This document shows, piece after piece, positions 1 to 10,061 of a stretch of DNA of 64,000 nucleotides. This DNA is from Brachycybe producta (lineage: Eukaryota > Arthropoda > Diplopoda > Playtdesmida > Andrognathidae): NCBI GenBank assembly GCA_036925085.1, contig JAUPFP010000003.1, positions 496,001-560,000 of the forward strand, given 5' to 3'. The notes below the pieces were generated by a model, which was given only the letters and a program-made list of their open reading frames with translations, searched no databases and was not told the origin of the DNA. The number at the start of each line of letters is the position of its first letter. The stretch's first letter is position 1. Position numbers and translations under genes: made by a program.

Positions 1-771
1 AAAACCCGAACGTGAGGAGGCTCGACCGTAACACACACGAAATTGCGAAATATACTTAAGGGTGGAAACGCCCCAAAGAAAGAGATAAGAAAGCGAGAGA
101 GAGAGAGAGATAAGAAGAAAAGAGGTTGAATTGATGAATTTCTGTGTAAAACGAACCGAAAACGAGAAGCGCCGATAAAGTGATCGAATAAACGACGTAT
201 TGAAAAGATGCTAGAAGTCCTGCCATTATTAATTTCCACTCGAAACAACGATTTTAACCGTAAAAATCACCAAAAACAACCGATGTTATAAAAACGAAAC
301 GAGCAGGAAAAAAAAACTTCAGCTGCTTCGGAATCTGAACAAAATGGCCGTCATTATCGATATTGATCGATCACATTCATTCATGTATCGGTTAGTTTTG
401 CCTAGTTTTTATGATACGTGCTGCTCTCTTACGGTTTTCCTTGGAACTACACAGAATACATGCAGGTATCTCAACTTCACGTTAAAGAAAAACGTTGCTA
501 CTGAGTGAGCTTTAATTGCCTATCTTCAAAGAATCAAAGTACTTTTTATTCCTTTTACGTAACTTTCTTAGTAAAAAGTTCAAAAATCAGCTGTTCATAA
601 ACCATCTTAATAAATTATTAATTAATATTAAATTACTAATTAATGGTATCAATAAAATATTTCACTTTTCCGCCCCCCCCATTTTATTTAACAAAACAAG
701 AAAAATTACAAAAATATTTAACGCCAATAACAGAAATAATGTACACTTTGGTAGTAAGCTGCAAGTATAGT
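1..771. other. Non-coding stretch, 3' flank of the BTB zinc finger gene
   Basis: AT-rich DNA with a short GA microsatellite near 95-112 and a C8 run near 673. A 54-codon open frame at 344-508 has a good start context (AAAATGG) but no recognisable domain and is not called as a gene. Nothing else coding is visible. Confidence 0.5.
683..688 (-). terminator. Poly(A) signal of the BTB zinc finger gene
   Basis: AATAAA on the minus strand, about 85 bases past the stop codon at 772-774 and in the right orientation. It is the first canonical signal after the stop. Confidence 0.5.
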
Positions 772-2448
772 TTAATTGTCTTTGTTCGTCTTTTCTTCCG
801 ACGATCGGCACGGATCGAAATCTTCGGCTTTTGCCGTAATTTCCTCTTCCTCTTCGTGTTCGATCCCGTGTTTCTTCCTCATATGAGCCTTAAGTTCGTA
901 CCTCCTCCTCAGGTTGTGTCCACAAATGTGACAAACGAACCTGTATTCCACTTTCCCCTCGTGTCTTTGCATGTGGATCTTAAAACTCAACGAATCCGAA
1001 TATTCGGCACTGCAAATGTTGCATTTATGTGGTTTCACTCCCTTGTGACGAGCCAAAACGTGACGTTTCAAATGGGCCATCATCAGGAATCGAGATCCAC
1101 ATTCGTCACACATGTAGTCCCGAATGTTCTGATGTTTTTGTTTCTCGTGTCTCCGTATATCTTTGACGTATGGAGCCGTATAATTACAGTCGTTACACTT
1201 GAACTTTCCCATCCGTTCGTGTTTCGATCTCTCGTGGACTCTCAGTTGGTGTTTTGCGTAACAAACGAAGTCACAATCCGGACATTTGACGTTCTTTTCC
1301 AGCGGATTTCCGGCCACATCCACATGATGTAAAGACATTATGTGTTGTTGAAGAATCTGTTTACGATGCGTTTTGAAATCGCAATATTTGCAAACGGGTG
1401 GTTCGGTACCGCAGTTGGAATCACGGTGGATTTCTAAAAGGAGCCTCGTTTCGAATCTTTTCTTGCATATCTTGCAAGAGAACTCTTTCGGTCCTTTGGC
1501 TCGTTTCTTGACGTGTCTTTTTAAGTGTCGGTCGATCATGTACGGAAACAAAGCCGTGTAATCACATTCCGGACATTTCAGGCTTTTCTTTCCTTTCTCG
1601 TTGGACGAAGATTCTCCGTTTTCGGCTTCTATGTCGTCGTTTTTCTTAAGGTTTTTCAGTGCTTGTTTTAAAACCAATTTGATCGGTTTCTTTCCTTTGA
1701 AGTGATCGTCTTCACTTTTATTCCGATTCGTATTAACGGAACCGGTTTTTTTGTTGTTAGTGCTACTACTGCTGCTGCTGCTGCTGTTGCTTTCCGAACA
1801 TTCGGCACTTTCTAGACTAGAATCTTCGTCTTCGTTATCACAATTAGCATCATCGTCATCATCATCATCGTTAGAGCTAATCAGGTCCACACGTTCTTCA
1901 ATAACCTTAACCTTCTTAAACCGAAGTCTTTCGAGAACTTCCTTCGTCGGTTCCGATCTGTCGTTAAGTTCGGGACTTTTCAAACGTCTCTTGTTTCTGT
2001 TGCTCCTCCTTCGGTTGATGCTTTCTTTTAGACATTTAATTTCCATCGCATCGGCGATTCGCATCAGACAATCGGCATGTTCCTTAGGAACGGTTGTTTT
2101 TCCAGTGTAAGCGAACTGAATCAGGTACTCGATGTCTTCGGCGTGTTCAGCGATGTTGTCCAGGTTGAGACACTGAGCTTCCGGTATCTTATTCGAGGAT
2201 TCACCTGAACTACTTGATAAATCTGTAATTAGTTCCTGATGATGATCGAAACAGAAAGTACCATTTGACCTAAGAGATTCCTTAAGGATTGGAAAGAGAA
2301 AGGCCAATACGAACTTATGGACTTTCTTCTGTTGTCCGTGACAAGTGACATTGAAATCCACAAGATATTCATCTTTGAAGAATTCCCACAGTTTGGTGGC
2401 TAACGCTTGGTCGTGACCCTTCCAGTCTAGAAGCATCATTTCTCCCAT
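772..2448 (-). CDS. BTB domain / C2H2 zinc finger protein
   Basis: A 558-residue protein in one coding exon. Residues about 12-145 form a BTB/POZ dimerisation domain (LVDFNVTCHGQQKKVHKFVL, later YLIQFAYTGKTTV). Basic clusters follow at 147-155 and 175-182, then an acidic and serine-rich linker with poly-Asp (194-200) and poly-Ser (222-229) encoded by trinucleotide repeats. Eight C2H2 fingers run from about 292 to 527; finger 2 (325-346) ends in Cys instead of His. The tail is acidic. The BTB-ZF architecture is typical of nuclear, sequence-specific transcription regulators; the target is unknown and I assign no orthologue. The ATG at 2446-2448 lies just inside a splice acceptor preceded by a GA repeat, so a 5' non-coding exon is likely upstream. 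The neighbour is a transposase-like gene on the same strand, with no sign of a joint function. Confidence 0.88.
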   Translation of the reverse strand: MGEMMLLDWKGHDQALATKLWEFFKDEYLVDFNVTCHGQQKKVHKFVLAFLFPILKESLRSNGTFCFDHHQELITDLSSSSGESSNKIPEAQCLNLDNIAEHAEDIEYLIQFAYTGKTTVPKEHADCLMRIADAMEIKCLKESINRRRSNRNKRRLKSPELNDRSEPTKEVLERLRFKKVKVIEERVDLISSNDDDDDDDANCDNEDEDSSLESAECSESNSSSSSSSSTNNKKTGSVNTNRNKSEDDHFKGKKPIKLVLKQALKNLKKNDDIEAENGESSSNEKGKKSLKCPECDYTALFPYMIDRHLKRHVKKRAKGPKEFSCKICKKRFETRLLLEIHRDSNCGTEPPVCKYCDFKTHRKQILQQHIMSLHHVDVAGNPLEKNVKCPDCDFVCYAKHQLRVHERSKHERMGKFKCNDCNYTAPYVKDIRRHEKQKHQNIRDYMCDECGSRFLMMAHLKRHVLARHKGVKPHKCNICSAEYSDSLSFKIHMQRHEGKVEYRFVCHICGHNLRRRYELKAHMRKKHGIEHEEEEEITAKAEDFDPCRSSEEKTNKDN

Positions 2449-2450
2449 CG

Positions 2451-2476
<26 letters not shown>
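2449..2476 (-). promoter_or_regulatory. Splice acceptor with (GA)n tract in the 5' UTR of the BTB-ZF gene
   Basis: On the minus strand the sequence reads CCATTTTTCAG followed by about 12 GA units and then the start codon. The CAG at 2476-2474 fits a 3' splice site, which makes the GA repeat part of the 5' UTR directly before the ATG. Confidence 0.45.
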
Positions 2477-2481
<5 letters not shown>

Positions 2482-2640
2482 TGGTCAAATAAACAATGAT
2501 AATGAAACTGTTTTTGAATAATAATCATGGTTATACTAACATAATTAATAATATTTATAAATAAATCAATATATCTTCTCACGTGTTAAATCCAATGATT
2601 ACAAATTTGACAATTTTCAGTTATTTTTACTTTACAATAC

Positions 2641-3083
2641 ATAGAGGTAACTCCACTTCATTGAGAGCTTTAATTTAATTGTGTAGCTCTTTCCACCACA
2701 GGCAAGTAAGCGCAGTAAAACACAGCCGTTTGCCCCGCCCTTTTTGAAGAAACGGCAATTTATAACTGGTTTGTTATTTGGTCTGACGTCACATGCAACG
2801 CCCTTTTCAATTCCTAATTGATTGATATTTAATATGACGGTCATAAAAAAGCGGAGCAACCGACTGTATTTGACTGCGCTTACTTGCCTGTCTCTCTACC
2901 TCCTCCCTCAAAAGTGACTGAAGAATCGTCTGCTTTATGAAGCTAGAAATAAAACCTAAAAGGTCATCCCTTTCATTTGTATGCTCATTGAATCGTATAA
3001 TGACTGAAGCACTAAAGTACAGTTTACGCGATCTATTGGCCACACTCATTTTAATATGAAATGCCGTTTTGAGTTACCTCTAT
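2641..3083. mobile_element. Family B MITE (ends GAGGTAACTC), interrupted by a family C element
   Basis: Perfect 13-base inverted ends, ATAGAGGTAACTC at 2641-2653 and its complement at 3071-3083, with TA at both borders, as expected for a Tc1/mariner-type TA insertion. The inner right part (GTGACTGAAGAATCGTCTGC and following) recurs near 6138. A second element sits inside at 2698-2891. Confidence 0.65.
2698..2891. mobile_element. Family C (MULE-type) MITE nested in the family B MITE
   Basis: Inverted ends ACAGGCAAGTAAGCGCAGT and complement. The flanking nine bases match at 7 of 9 positions (CTTTCCACC and CTCTCTACC). It holds CCGCCC boxes and a TGACGTCA palindrome at 2784-2791, as other copies do. 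Confidence 0.65.
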
Positions 3084-3154
3084 ATTTATTTTTACAATAA
3101 TATTAATTATTCACCGAGTAATTTTTTTAATAAAATAGGGGAAACTAAAACGTG

Positions 3155-3174
3155 GTAGCTGGCAACACTGGTTG
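3155..3174 (+). repeat. Left member of a 20-bp inverted repeat around the MULE-like gene
   Basis: GTAGCTGGCAACACTGGTTG is the exact reverse complement of 6356-6375. With the outer neighbouring bases the match is about 27 of 30. It could be a relic terminal repeat of the element that carried the transposase-like gene, or part of unrelated MITE debris. Confidence 0.5.
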
Positions 3175-3240
3175 ACTATACCAGAAACATAGTTAACTTA
3201 ACTCGAACTTTAAGAAAACCGGCCTGAACCCTCCAAACAG

Positions 3241-3431
3241 ACAGGCATCTATAGACAGCTTCAGAATTCTTTGGCTCCGCCCTTTTATGATCGTCATCAA
3301 TTGCTAATTGGTTCGTTACTGGGTCAGATGCCGCATGCCCACCCCTTTCATTTCTATTTGGTTGATATTTGGTCTGACGCTCATAAAAGGGCGGAGCCAA
3401 AGAAATTCTGAAGCTGTCCACAGATGCCTGT
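3241..3431. mobile_element. Family C MITE with perfect 9-bp target duplication
   Basis: The ends are ACAGGCATCT and complement with long inverted arms (TTTGGCTCCGCCCTTTTATG). TCCAAACAG flanks both sides (3232-3240 and 3432-3440). A 9-bp duplication is characteristic of Mutator-like elements. Confidence 0.82.
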
Positions 3432-3581
3432 TCCAAACAGGGATTTCTGATAAATATTCACTCTTTAATTGGAGCCTAAAAATCTTAAGAAATAAAAAGA
3501 AAAATAAAGACGAGTTATTTCAATATTTTATGATAACAATGACTTTTTTGTTGACAAAAATATGGATCGTAATTGTATTTT

Positions 3582-5903
3582 TCAACTTCTTTTGTGTCTT
3601 TTTCTTGAATAATCTCTCTTTGAATTGCAATCAGGTTCGACACCTTCAGGCATAATCTGTTCCTGAATGCTCAGCGTTGCATTCAAAGCAACCGCAAAAG
3701 GTTGAAGTAATTTCTCCACCAGAACCAATGTTTCCCTCTTCTGAACAGCCTGAATTTGAACCATCGCCATTTCCATTCTCTTTAAGATTTCTCCCTTCAT
3801 TCGACCGACTTCCGTGAAATGTTCTTCCTCCGTCGTAGTCGGCCGACAGTTGATCACAATCTCCTCCAAATCTCCATCTTTCGCTAGTTCGTTTGTAACT
3901 ACAACTTCGGTCACTTTCGAATTGATTACGAAATGAATATGTTCACACATATTCCAATTTAAGCAGTTGTCGATGCAACTACACAAATATTCGTGAATAC
4001 AAGTCCGACATTCGTAACAGACGAACCGACAGTCACAACTAACCTTATCGATACGAACGACCGTCTCCACGTCGCCGGACGAACAACGGACGAGCCACGT
4101 CCTTTCGTCTTTACGAGAGATCTCGTTATCATACGATGAGGAGACGCCCGTTACGTGTCGTCGCCCGATCGCGTTCAGCATCTCGGTGGCGATCGTATCT
4201 TTCTCCTCACAAACGTCAATGAGACGCTCGTAATATCTGTCTCGCAACAATGTCGAAACGGCCACGATCGATCTGTCGAGACGTTTCACTTTTATGCCGG
4301 CTAAAACGAGATGTTTAATCGTTTCGTGCAAGTTTTCTAGAGGAACGTTACCCGCAAGGACCTCTTTGGTACGGTAACAGTTGGCCCAAAGTTTAGCACG
4401 ATCGACAAACGTGTCGTGGAAGAAACGACCGAATTCGCTCGTTTTTGGATCGTCTCTCAACTGTCTCGTAACTTCTGACAACATTCTCTCGAAAGATCCC
4501 GTTTCCTTTTGCGTCAAAAGGACGTTGAGCTGTTTATACAACTGGATCTTTATCCGAGTGTCCTTAACTTTTGCAAGTTTCTTCCTCCAGGTCTTGTCGA
4601 CGTGCCAATTAGAGATGAGTCTCTGGTCCACTTCACCCATAACGTTCTTCCAAGCGTTGTAATAAGTTTCGACGTCGTCCGAAACGAAGACTTTCGTACG
4701 GATCGAACCTTTTAGCGTCTTTCTGATCGATCTGAAAAGAAAAGTCATAAAAGGTTCGTCAACGCGGCTACTTAAAACGAAAGTTACCGGTAAAGCGCGG
4801 TTCTTATCGTCCAAAACCATCAGCGTTATCAGTTTGAACCGGTTAGAACCCGTAACGAGAGACGAATCGACGGCCACAAACCGAGGACCGTATTTTATAA
4901 ACATTTCTTTCTGTTTCTCGTTCATTACGATTAAAACGAAATCGCCATCGTTTAATTCGTAAACATCATTCTTACGACCCGTTTTCTGTGACATGTGAAA
5001 TAAAATCGGATCGTTTTCAGAATTTCCGTCGATTAAGTTCTCGATCGTTTCTTCTTCGTCTTGAATTTCTACACCGTTTTCGTCGCAAGCGGCCAAATAT
5101 TTGTTCGCGAGTTTCGCAAGATCGGTTCGGGTGACGAGTTGTCGCAATTCGTTACCGCCGACAATCTGTCGGATTCCGTCGGTTAATGAGTTTGCATATT
5201 CGCCTCTTTCGAGTTCAGCTAAAACGTAATTAAATTCGTTTCCATTGTCGGCCACTTGAACCGTCGAGTGTCCGACGTGTGTCTTGTTGTATTCGACCGT
5301 AATCACGGTGTCCGTGTCGAATTCCTCTTCCTTCCAGATGTGGACGCAAATCTTCGAAGGACAATAAGTGTTAATTTTGTCGCTTCCTTTCACTTTCAAA
5401 GACCTTTTTCTGTTTGGTCCTTTGATGGTCTCTCTGTAGAATCCACTTCTTTTACAATTGTAGGTGAATTCTTGCAAAAAAGAATCTCGATGACGTTTCG
5501 TTCCTCTTAATTTAATGTAAGAAACTTCTGAATTCTCGACGCTTTTCTTCCATTCGTCGAATTCTGCAAAAAAGAGAGATAAAACGGTGACAATTGGATC
5601 CAATTTGGCCCTTTAATAAGGACCTTTTTCTGAGGTGAACACGAAGTTGTCCACTTGAAATTCGATTCCGTGTTGAGCGGCCAAATGTTCTCTCAGTTGT
5701 TCGCTGTTGTGACACATGAAGACGTCGTTGACGCCGCAAAGACGACACGCAACACTCTTCGTTCTCATGAAAGAGATTGTCGAATCCGTGTGTTTGTGGA
5801 CGTTACGGATGTGTCTGTACATTGCCGACGTGCAAGAGAAAGTCTTCTCGCATAAGAAGCAACAGATTCCCGTCGTCGAATCCATCACGTCGCCGACGTC
5901 CAT
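3582..5903 (-). CDS. MULE-type transposase-like protein with N-terminal zinc fingers and a SWIM-like cluster
   Basis: Two exons, 5903-5624 and 5563-3582, joined by a GT-AG intron that restores one frame of about 753 residues. Exon 1 has two C2H2-like fingers (CCFLCEKTF...H, then ACRLCG...H). Exon 2 resembles the MULE DDE core: Asp in FVAVDSSLVTG, Asp in KVFVSDDVETY, the motif NWHVDKTWRKKL and a Glu in LENLHETIKH. A cysteine-rich SWIM-like cluster follows (CDC ... MCEHIH). No stop or frameshift interrupts the core, so it is either recently active or domesticated. The open frame continues 5' of 5903 without an upstream ATG; 5903 is the first in-frame ATG with a good context (GAAATGG). A missed 5' exon is possible. 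Family C MITEs with MULE-type duplications lie close by. Confidence 0.72.
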
Positions 5904-6051
5904 TTCGTACGTCTTTCCGTCCGTTTGCGAATCCAATCGTCGGGAATTTACGGGAAGAAACTCACTGATCACTCTGCCTATAGAGCATTCCCTCCCAGTG
6001 GCCACTGGATGGCGTTACTTCTACTTGGAGCTAAATTTCACCTTGACTTCC

Positions 6052-6320
6052 AAGTGTTGCCAGCTACTATGTTTTACTTACTACGTGAACGAACACAAAG
6101 GTAAAAAGCAACTTAATGTTAGAAAAAATAGTCTAAAGTGAGTGAAGAATCGTCTGCTTTTTGAAGCTAGAAAAAACATTTGTTTAAAACGTAGTCGCTG
6201 TTTGTCCATTAAACCATAATGTAATTGAAGCTCTAAGTACAGCCTGCGCCATCTATTCGACACTTAGTTTTGCACGAAATACTCCATAAAAAAAAGCTCT
6301 TAGTTGAGTTACCTCCATAC
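6052..6320. mobile_element. Family B MITE fragment with a nearby GTGTTGCCAGC repeat
   Basis: The stretch 6138-6316 matches the right half of the 2641-3083 element (GTGAGTGAAGAATCGTCTGC, then GAGTTACCTCCATA). AGTGTTGCCAGCTACTATG at about 6053 repeats the motif of the inverted repeat at 6356. No left end was found, so this is a truncated copy. Confidence 0.5.
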
Positions 6321-6355
6321 ATGTATTTCGTCTATCTGGCTGACCAGGAGGGACG

Positions 6356-6375
6356 CAACCAGTGTTGCCAGCTAC
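6356..6375 (-). repeat. Right member of the 20-bp inverted repeat around the MULE-like gene
   Basis: Exact reverse complement of 3155-3174, about 450 bases upstream of the predicted start codon. The two repeats enclose 3.2 kb including the whole predicted gene. Confidence 0.5.
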
Positions 6376-6694
6376 AATGTTTTACTAGCTACAATAACCA
6401 CTAAGTAGTTAAAAACTGAGTTTAATTAAAAATGAGGCTAAATCGGTGACTCTTTCTTTTATGCCAACAAATTCAATTAACACAAAAAGAAAACTTTCAA
6501 TTTTTGTTTTGTAACTTCATTTAAAAAATGTGCAATAAAATTATAATTTCCTCTTGAAAGGAATTTTAGAGAATATCAAATTTACACTTACGTCAAACAA
6601 TGTCGGTGGCATGTTAAGCGGCTAGACGCACGTCGATCGTGTCGTAAGAACGAAACGTAAATCGTGGTCTGAAAAAAGCGAACGTCTTTCGGTT
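6376..6694. other. 3' flank of CWC27
   Basis: AT-rich DNA between the MULE-like gene and the CWC27 stop codon. It should hold the CWC27 3' UTR. Minus-strand AATAAA-like sites occur near 6532-6542. No coding signal was seen. Confidence 0.4.
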
Positions 6695-9561
6695 TCATTT
6701 TCGTTTGGTTGATAATTTATTCGCTTCTCTCCTCCGTTGATTGATAGGATTGCGAGGGTCGTAAATCTCGAAAGTGTCTTCGTTTTTCACGTTAGCATCT
6801 TTGGCCTCTCTTTCATGCGATTCGAAAGTCAACGTATGAGTCAGCCTGAAAAGAATTCGTCTTATCAGTCAAACGTCAAACTTATTGCTATCCATCTATT
6901 ACTAACCATCCCACATCGGACTCTTCGAGAACTTCGCTCTCTTTTGCCATCGAAGCCGCAGATTCCGTTTCTTCTCCTCCTTCTTTTGCCGACAAAAGTT
7001 TCGTTTTGAATTTGGCGAGCAATGATAATGTCTACAAATACGTCATTACTATATTCAGTATTAATTCGTCTTCCGAAGAAATCTTAAGCCAGAATAAAGA
7101 ATTCTAACCTTTTCTTCTCGCGAAGAATTTTTCTTTAGTTCTTTGCTCTTGAACGTCTTATTTAGTTCGACCGTTTCGCTCTCGGCTTCTAAGACACAAA
7201 AAATGTTAATTTTATTACAAAAAGCAACAATAGAGTCCGATAGAAACAACAAATTGAGTCGAGAGAGACTATTCTAACTCTTATCATCATTCTTCTCGTC
7301 TTCGGCGGCTCTTTGAGATCTCTCTTTAGCTCTAAGAATGTTTTCGTGAACTTCTTTCTTTAGTTTCTTCACCTCCCTTCTAATGTCGTCGCTGTTTGAA
7401 TCGAATCGTAAATTTAAAATTTATAAATTCTAAAAAAAAAAAAGGGTCGGACGTCTTTTACATAGTTTGTTTCTTCTTATCTTCAACTTCTTCTTCATGT
7501 TCAAACGTCTTCTTCAACAGACTCGAATCTTTCTTCGTTTCTGACGTATTCTTCTTTAGTTTCTTTCTGATTCCTTCCAGATTAGCTTCATCTACACGAA
7601 TCTGTGTTACGAAATTTACGTTAGAATTAGAATCAAAGATCAACGGACACGTTGAATATCTTCAAAAACGGTTCCCATCAAGGATCAATATTCATTTTTC
7701 CTCAAGTTTTCCAGTTTTCGTTGTGAATTATCGTCTGTTTTTTAAGTTGTCCACTTTCTTGGAATTTATTTTTTTTTTTTTACTTGAATTGTTTGATTTT
7801 TATGAGTATTTACTTCGTTTCTAATTTAAATTCCTTGAATTGTACCCGCATTTCTAACCAAATTTCAAATTCCCCCGGAGTATTGCGTGTTTTTTACGAA
7901 GGTGGAAACCTTATCAAATATTTCATAATTTGTCTTCCGCTTCTGTGATTACTTTAGCAGAATCCTTCTTTGAAAACGGTTCTTCGACAGGCAGAGCCGG
8001 TAAAGAACTCAAGTTTGGATCGTTTGCGAGATCGTGACTACTCTTGCTCTTTCCTCGATACTCCTGATAAAGAAAATCACGACTTTCGTTAGATACTGAT
8101 CTTTTTTATCGTCTCGATTTCATTACTTTAGCCACGACGTTGGTTTCTTCCTCGTCTTCTTCAGCTTCGTCGCCAAACGAAAGAAGTTTGAAATTTCTAC
8201 ACGAAAAAAGAATACAACGTTCAACTTATGAATGTAACTTCAGGAAAAAAAATTCTCTCACTTTTTCACCGTGACTTTTGCAGTTACTTCGCGTGCAACG
8301 GTTTCAGTTGCTGCGTCCGTGGAACCGATGATGTCAGGAAAAGGATTCTGAAGAACCGTTGTCGACTTGATCTTGTGAGGATACATTGGACGTTCGTCAT
8401 GGCCAACAAGACCTTCGGCTAACTTCAACATGTTGTAAATGGTGTCACCAACCACCTGAATATATTGAAACCAATCACGGAAAAGGAGAGAATTTTTAGA
8501 AAGAAATACGAAAGAAGAACCCTAATAAGTTCAAAATAGCGACTGAAATATTCCGGCAGAGGTCGGCAATTTTGATAATTAAAAAGGTTCTATTTGTTTT
8601 CAGCAGAATCATATAATTTTCGAAGCAGTTTTATACCTTTTTAGCGGATTTCTACAAATTATAATAGGTTTGTATGCATTTTTTTTAGAAAACACTTAAA
8701 AGAATTACCATCAACCAACAAAATACAATTTCAAATTATATAATATAGTTACGAGAACAAACCTTCCCAAAAATGGTGTGTTTATTCTGCAACTCTGGAC
8801 ACGACGCGAGCGTGAAGAAGAACTGACTTCCGTTGTCGTCTTTTCCAGCGTTGGCCATCGCCACCAAACCTCTTCGTACGAATCGAAGTCGACTGTGGAA
8901 CTCATCCTAAAGAAACAAAACATTCGTATTAATAATGACGTCAACACGAATCAAAAAAAAATGTTGTTTTGTGACTTTGAATGGTTTTCCATAGATGGAA
9001 TCACCGCCGTTTCCCGTTCCAGTTGGATCGCCTCCTTGAACTATGAAGTCTCTTACAACACGATGGAAAATCGTGTTGTTGTAATATCCATCGTAACAAT
9101 GACGGACAAAGTTACGACACGCTTTGGGCGCTTCGTTCGGCCATAGTTCCACTTCGATTTCACCCACTGTTGTTTCCAGAACAACCTGAAACAAGAACCT
9201 CGTCAAAATTTCGCGTAAATAAGATTTTTAAACAAGAGGCCCAAAGTCAAGAAAGAAACTTTACAAATGAATTTCAACTTGAACTTGCAGAGACCCACAT
9301 GCTAAAACTCTTGTACCATACAGTACTCTTCAACAATGTCTTTCTATGTTCATAACTGCTCTTAAAATAGTTCAAGTTGACGTGAAAGTCCCGAGTTTCA
9401 TTATTGAATTCGGGCCTTAGAATTTGGCAGAAACGGTGCAACAGCAGCATCTCACAGATTTTACAAAAAAAAGTAATAAATTGCGCGCATACAATGAAGC
9501 TCGAGTTATGGAGTTTTACCTTTCCATTTGTACGTGGTTCTTGAATGTATATATTACTCAT
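6695..9561 (-). CDS. CWC27: CWC27 cyclophilin-type spliceosome protein, complete
   Basis: Eleven exons on the minus strand: 9561-9520, 9185-8976, 8906-8763, 8455-8262, 8196-8127, 8063-7953, 7601-7462, 7391-7279, 7188-7109, 7031-6907, 6845-6695. All junctions use GT-AG and keep one frame of 459 residues (human CWC27 is about 472). The start MSNIYIQEPRTNGK and the cyclophilin core (IFHRVV, FIVQGGDPTGTG, MANAGKDDNGSQFF, HTIFGK) are near identical to known CWC27. The charged C-terminal half keeps conserved islands (NFKLLSFGDEAEE, SKSSHDL, FKTKLL, DTFEIYDPRNP). CWC27 is a nuclear component of activated spliceosomes. In the human protein a Glu replaces a key Trp of the PPIase site, so catalysis may be weak; here the matching segment is ASCPELQNKH, also without Trp. 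It is head to head with the TBC1D22 gene, suggesting a shared promoter region. Confidence 0.93.
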
Positions 9562-10061
9562 AATGTGAAAAAAATACACTAAACACGCAAAAATAATAAC
9601 AATCCCGCCATTAGCCAACTCAAGCTAAAAAAAAATATTCAAGCCGCCGCCGAAAGCGAAAATGAAACAGGCAAGGGTGCCCAGCATTAACTTTTTGTTT
9701 ACCCGCCCTTTAATGAGCGTCAGAGCAAACATTAACCAATTGTAAATTAAAAAGAGCTAGGCAAGTGACGTCAGACCACATAACAAACAAATTACAAGTT
9801 GCCAGTCCACATAAAAGGAGTGGGACAAACGACTGTATCTTACTGTCTTTACTTGCCTGTGCACTCGGTTGCTTTATTGGCACCAAGGATTCTCTATAGA
9901 AAGGGTTCACAGTTGAACTTCCTCTATGTATCCATGTCATGATCGATGTACTTGACATCGATGTGTATCGATATTGCATCCTCTAAAATGGACCCACGTC
10001 ATCTGAGAAATATTGATGTTTTTTCTAAAGGAAATATGACGGATTCAACGTTGATTTTGTT
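9562..10061. promoter_or_regulatory. Divergent promoter region between CWC27 and TBC1D22
   Basis: Five hundred bases separate the two start codons, which point away from each other, so both promoters should lie here or in the 5' UTRs. The middle is occupied by a family C MITE (9667-9860) that carries a TGACGTCA site. No clear TATA box was seen. Confidence 0.5.
9667..9860. mobile_element. Family C MITE inside the divergent promoter region
   Basis: The ends are ACAGGCAAG and CTTGCCTGT, with an internal CCGCCCTTT and TGACGTCA at 9766-9773. No target duplication is recognisable, so it is an older copy than the one at 3241. Confidence 0.6.

Noticed and set aside
344-508. 54-codon open frame with good start context
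   Set aside because: Too short, no domain, no splice or poly(A) support.
643-1561. Plus-strand frames across the zinc finger gene
   Set aside because: They are antisense shadows of the C2H2 repeats on the minus strand.
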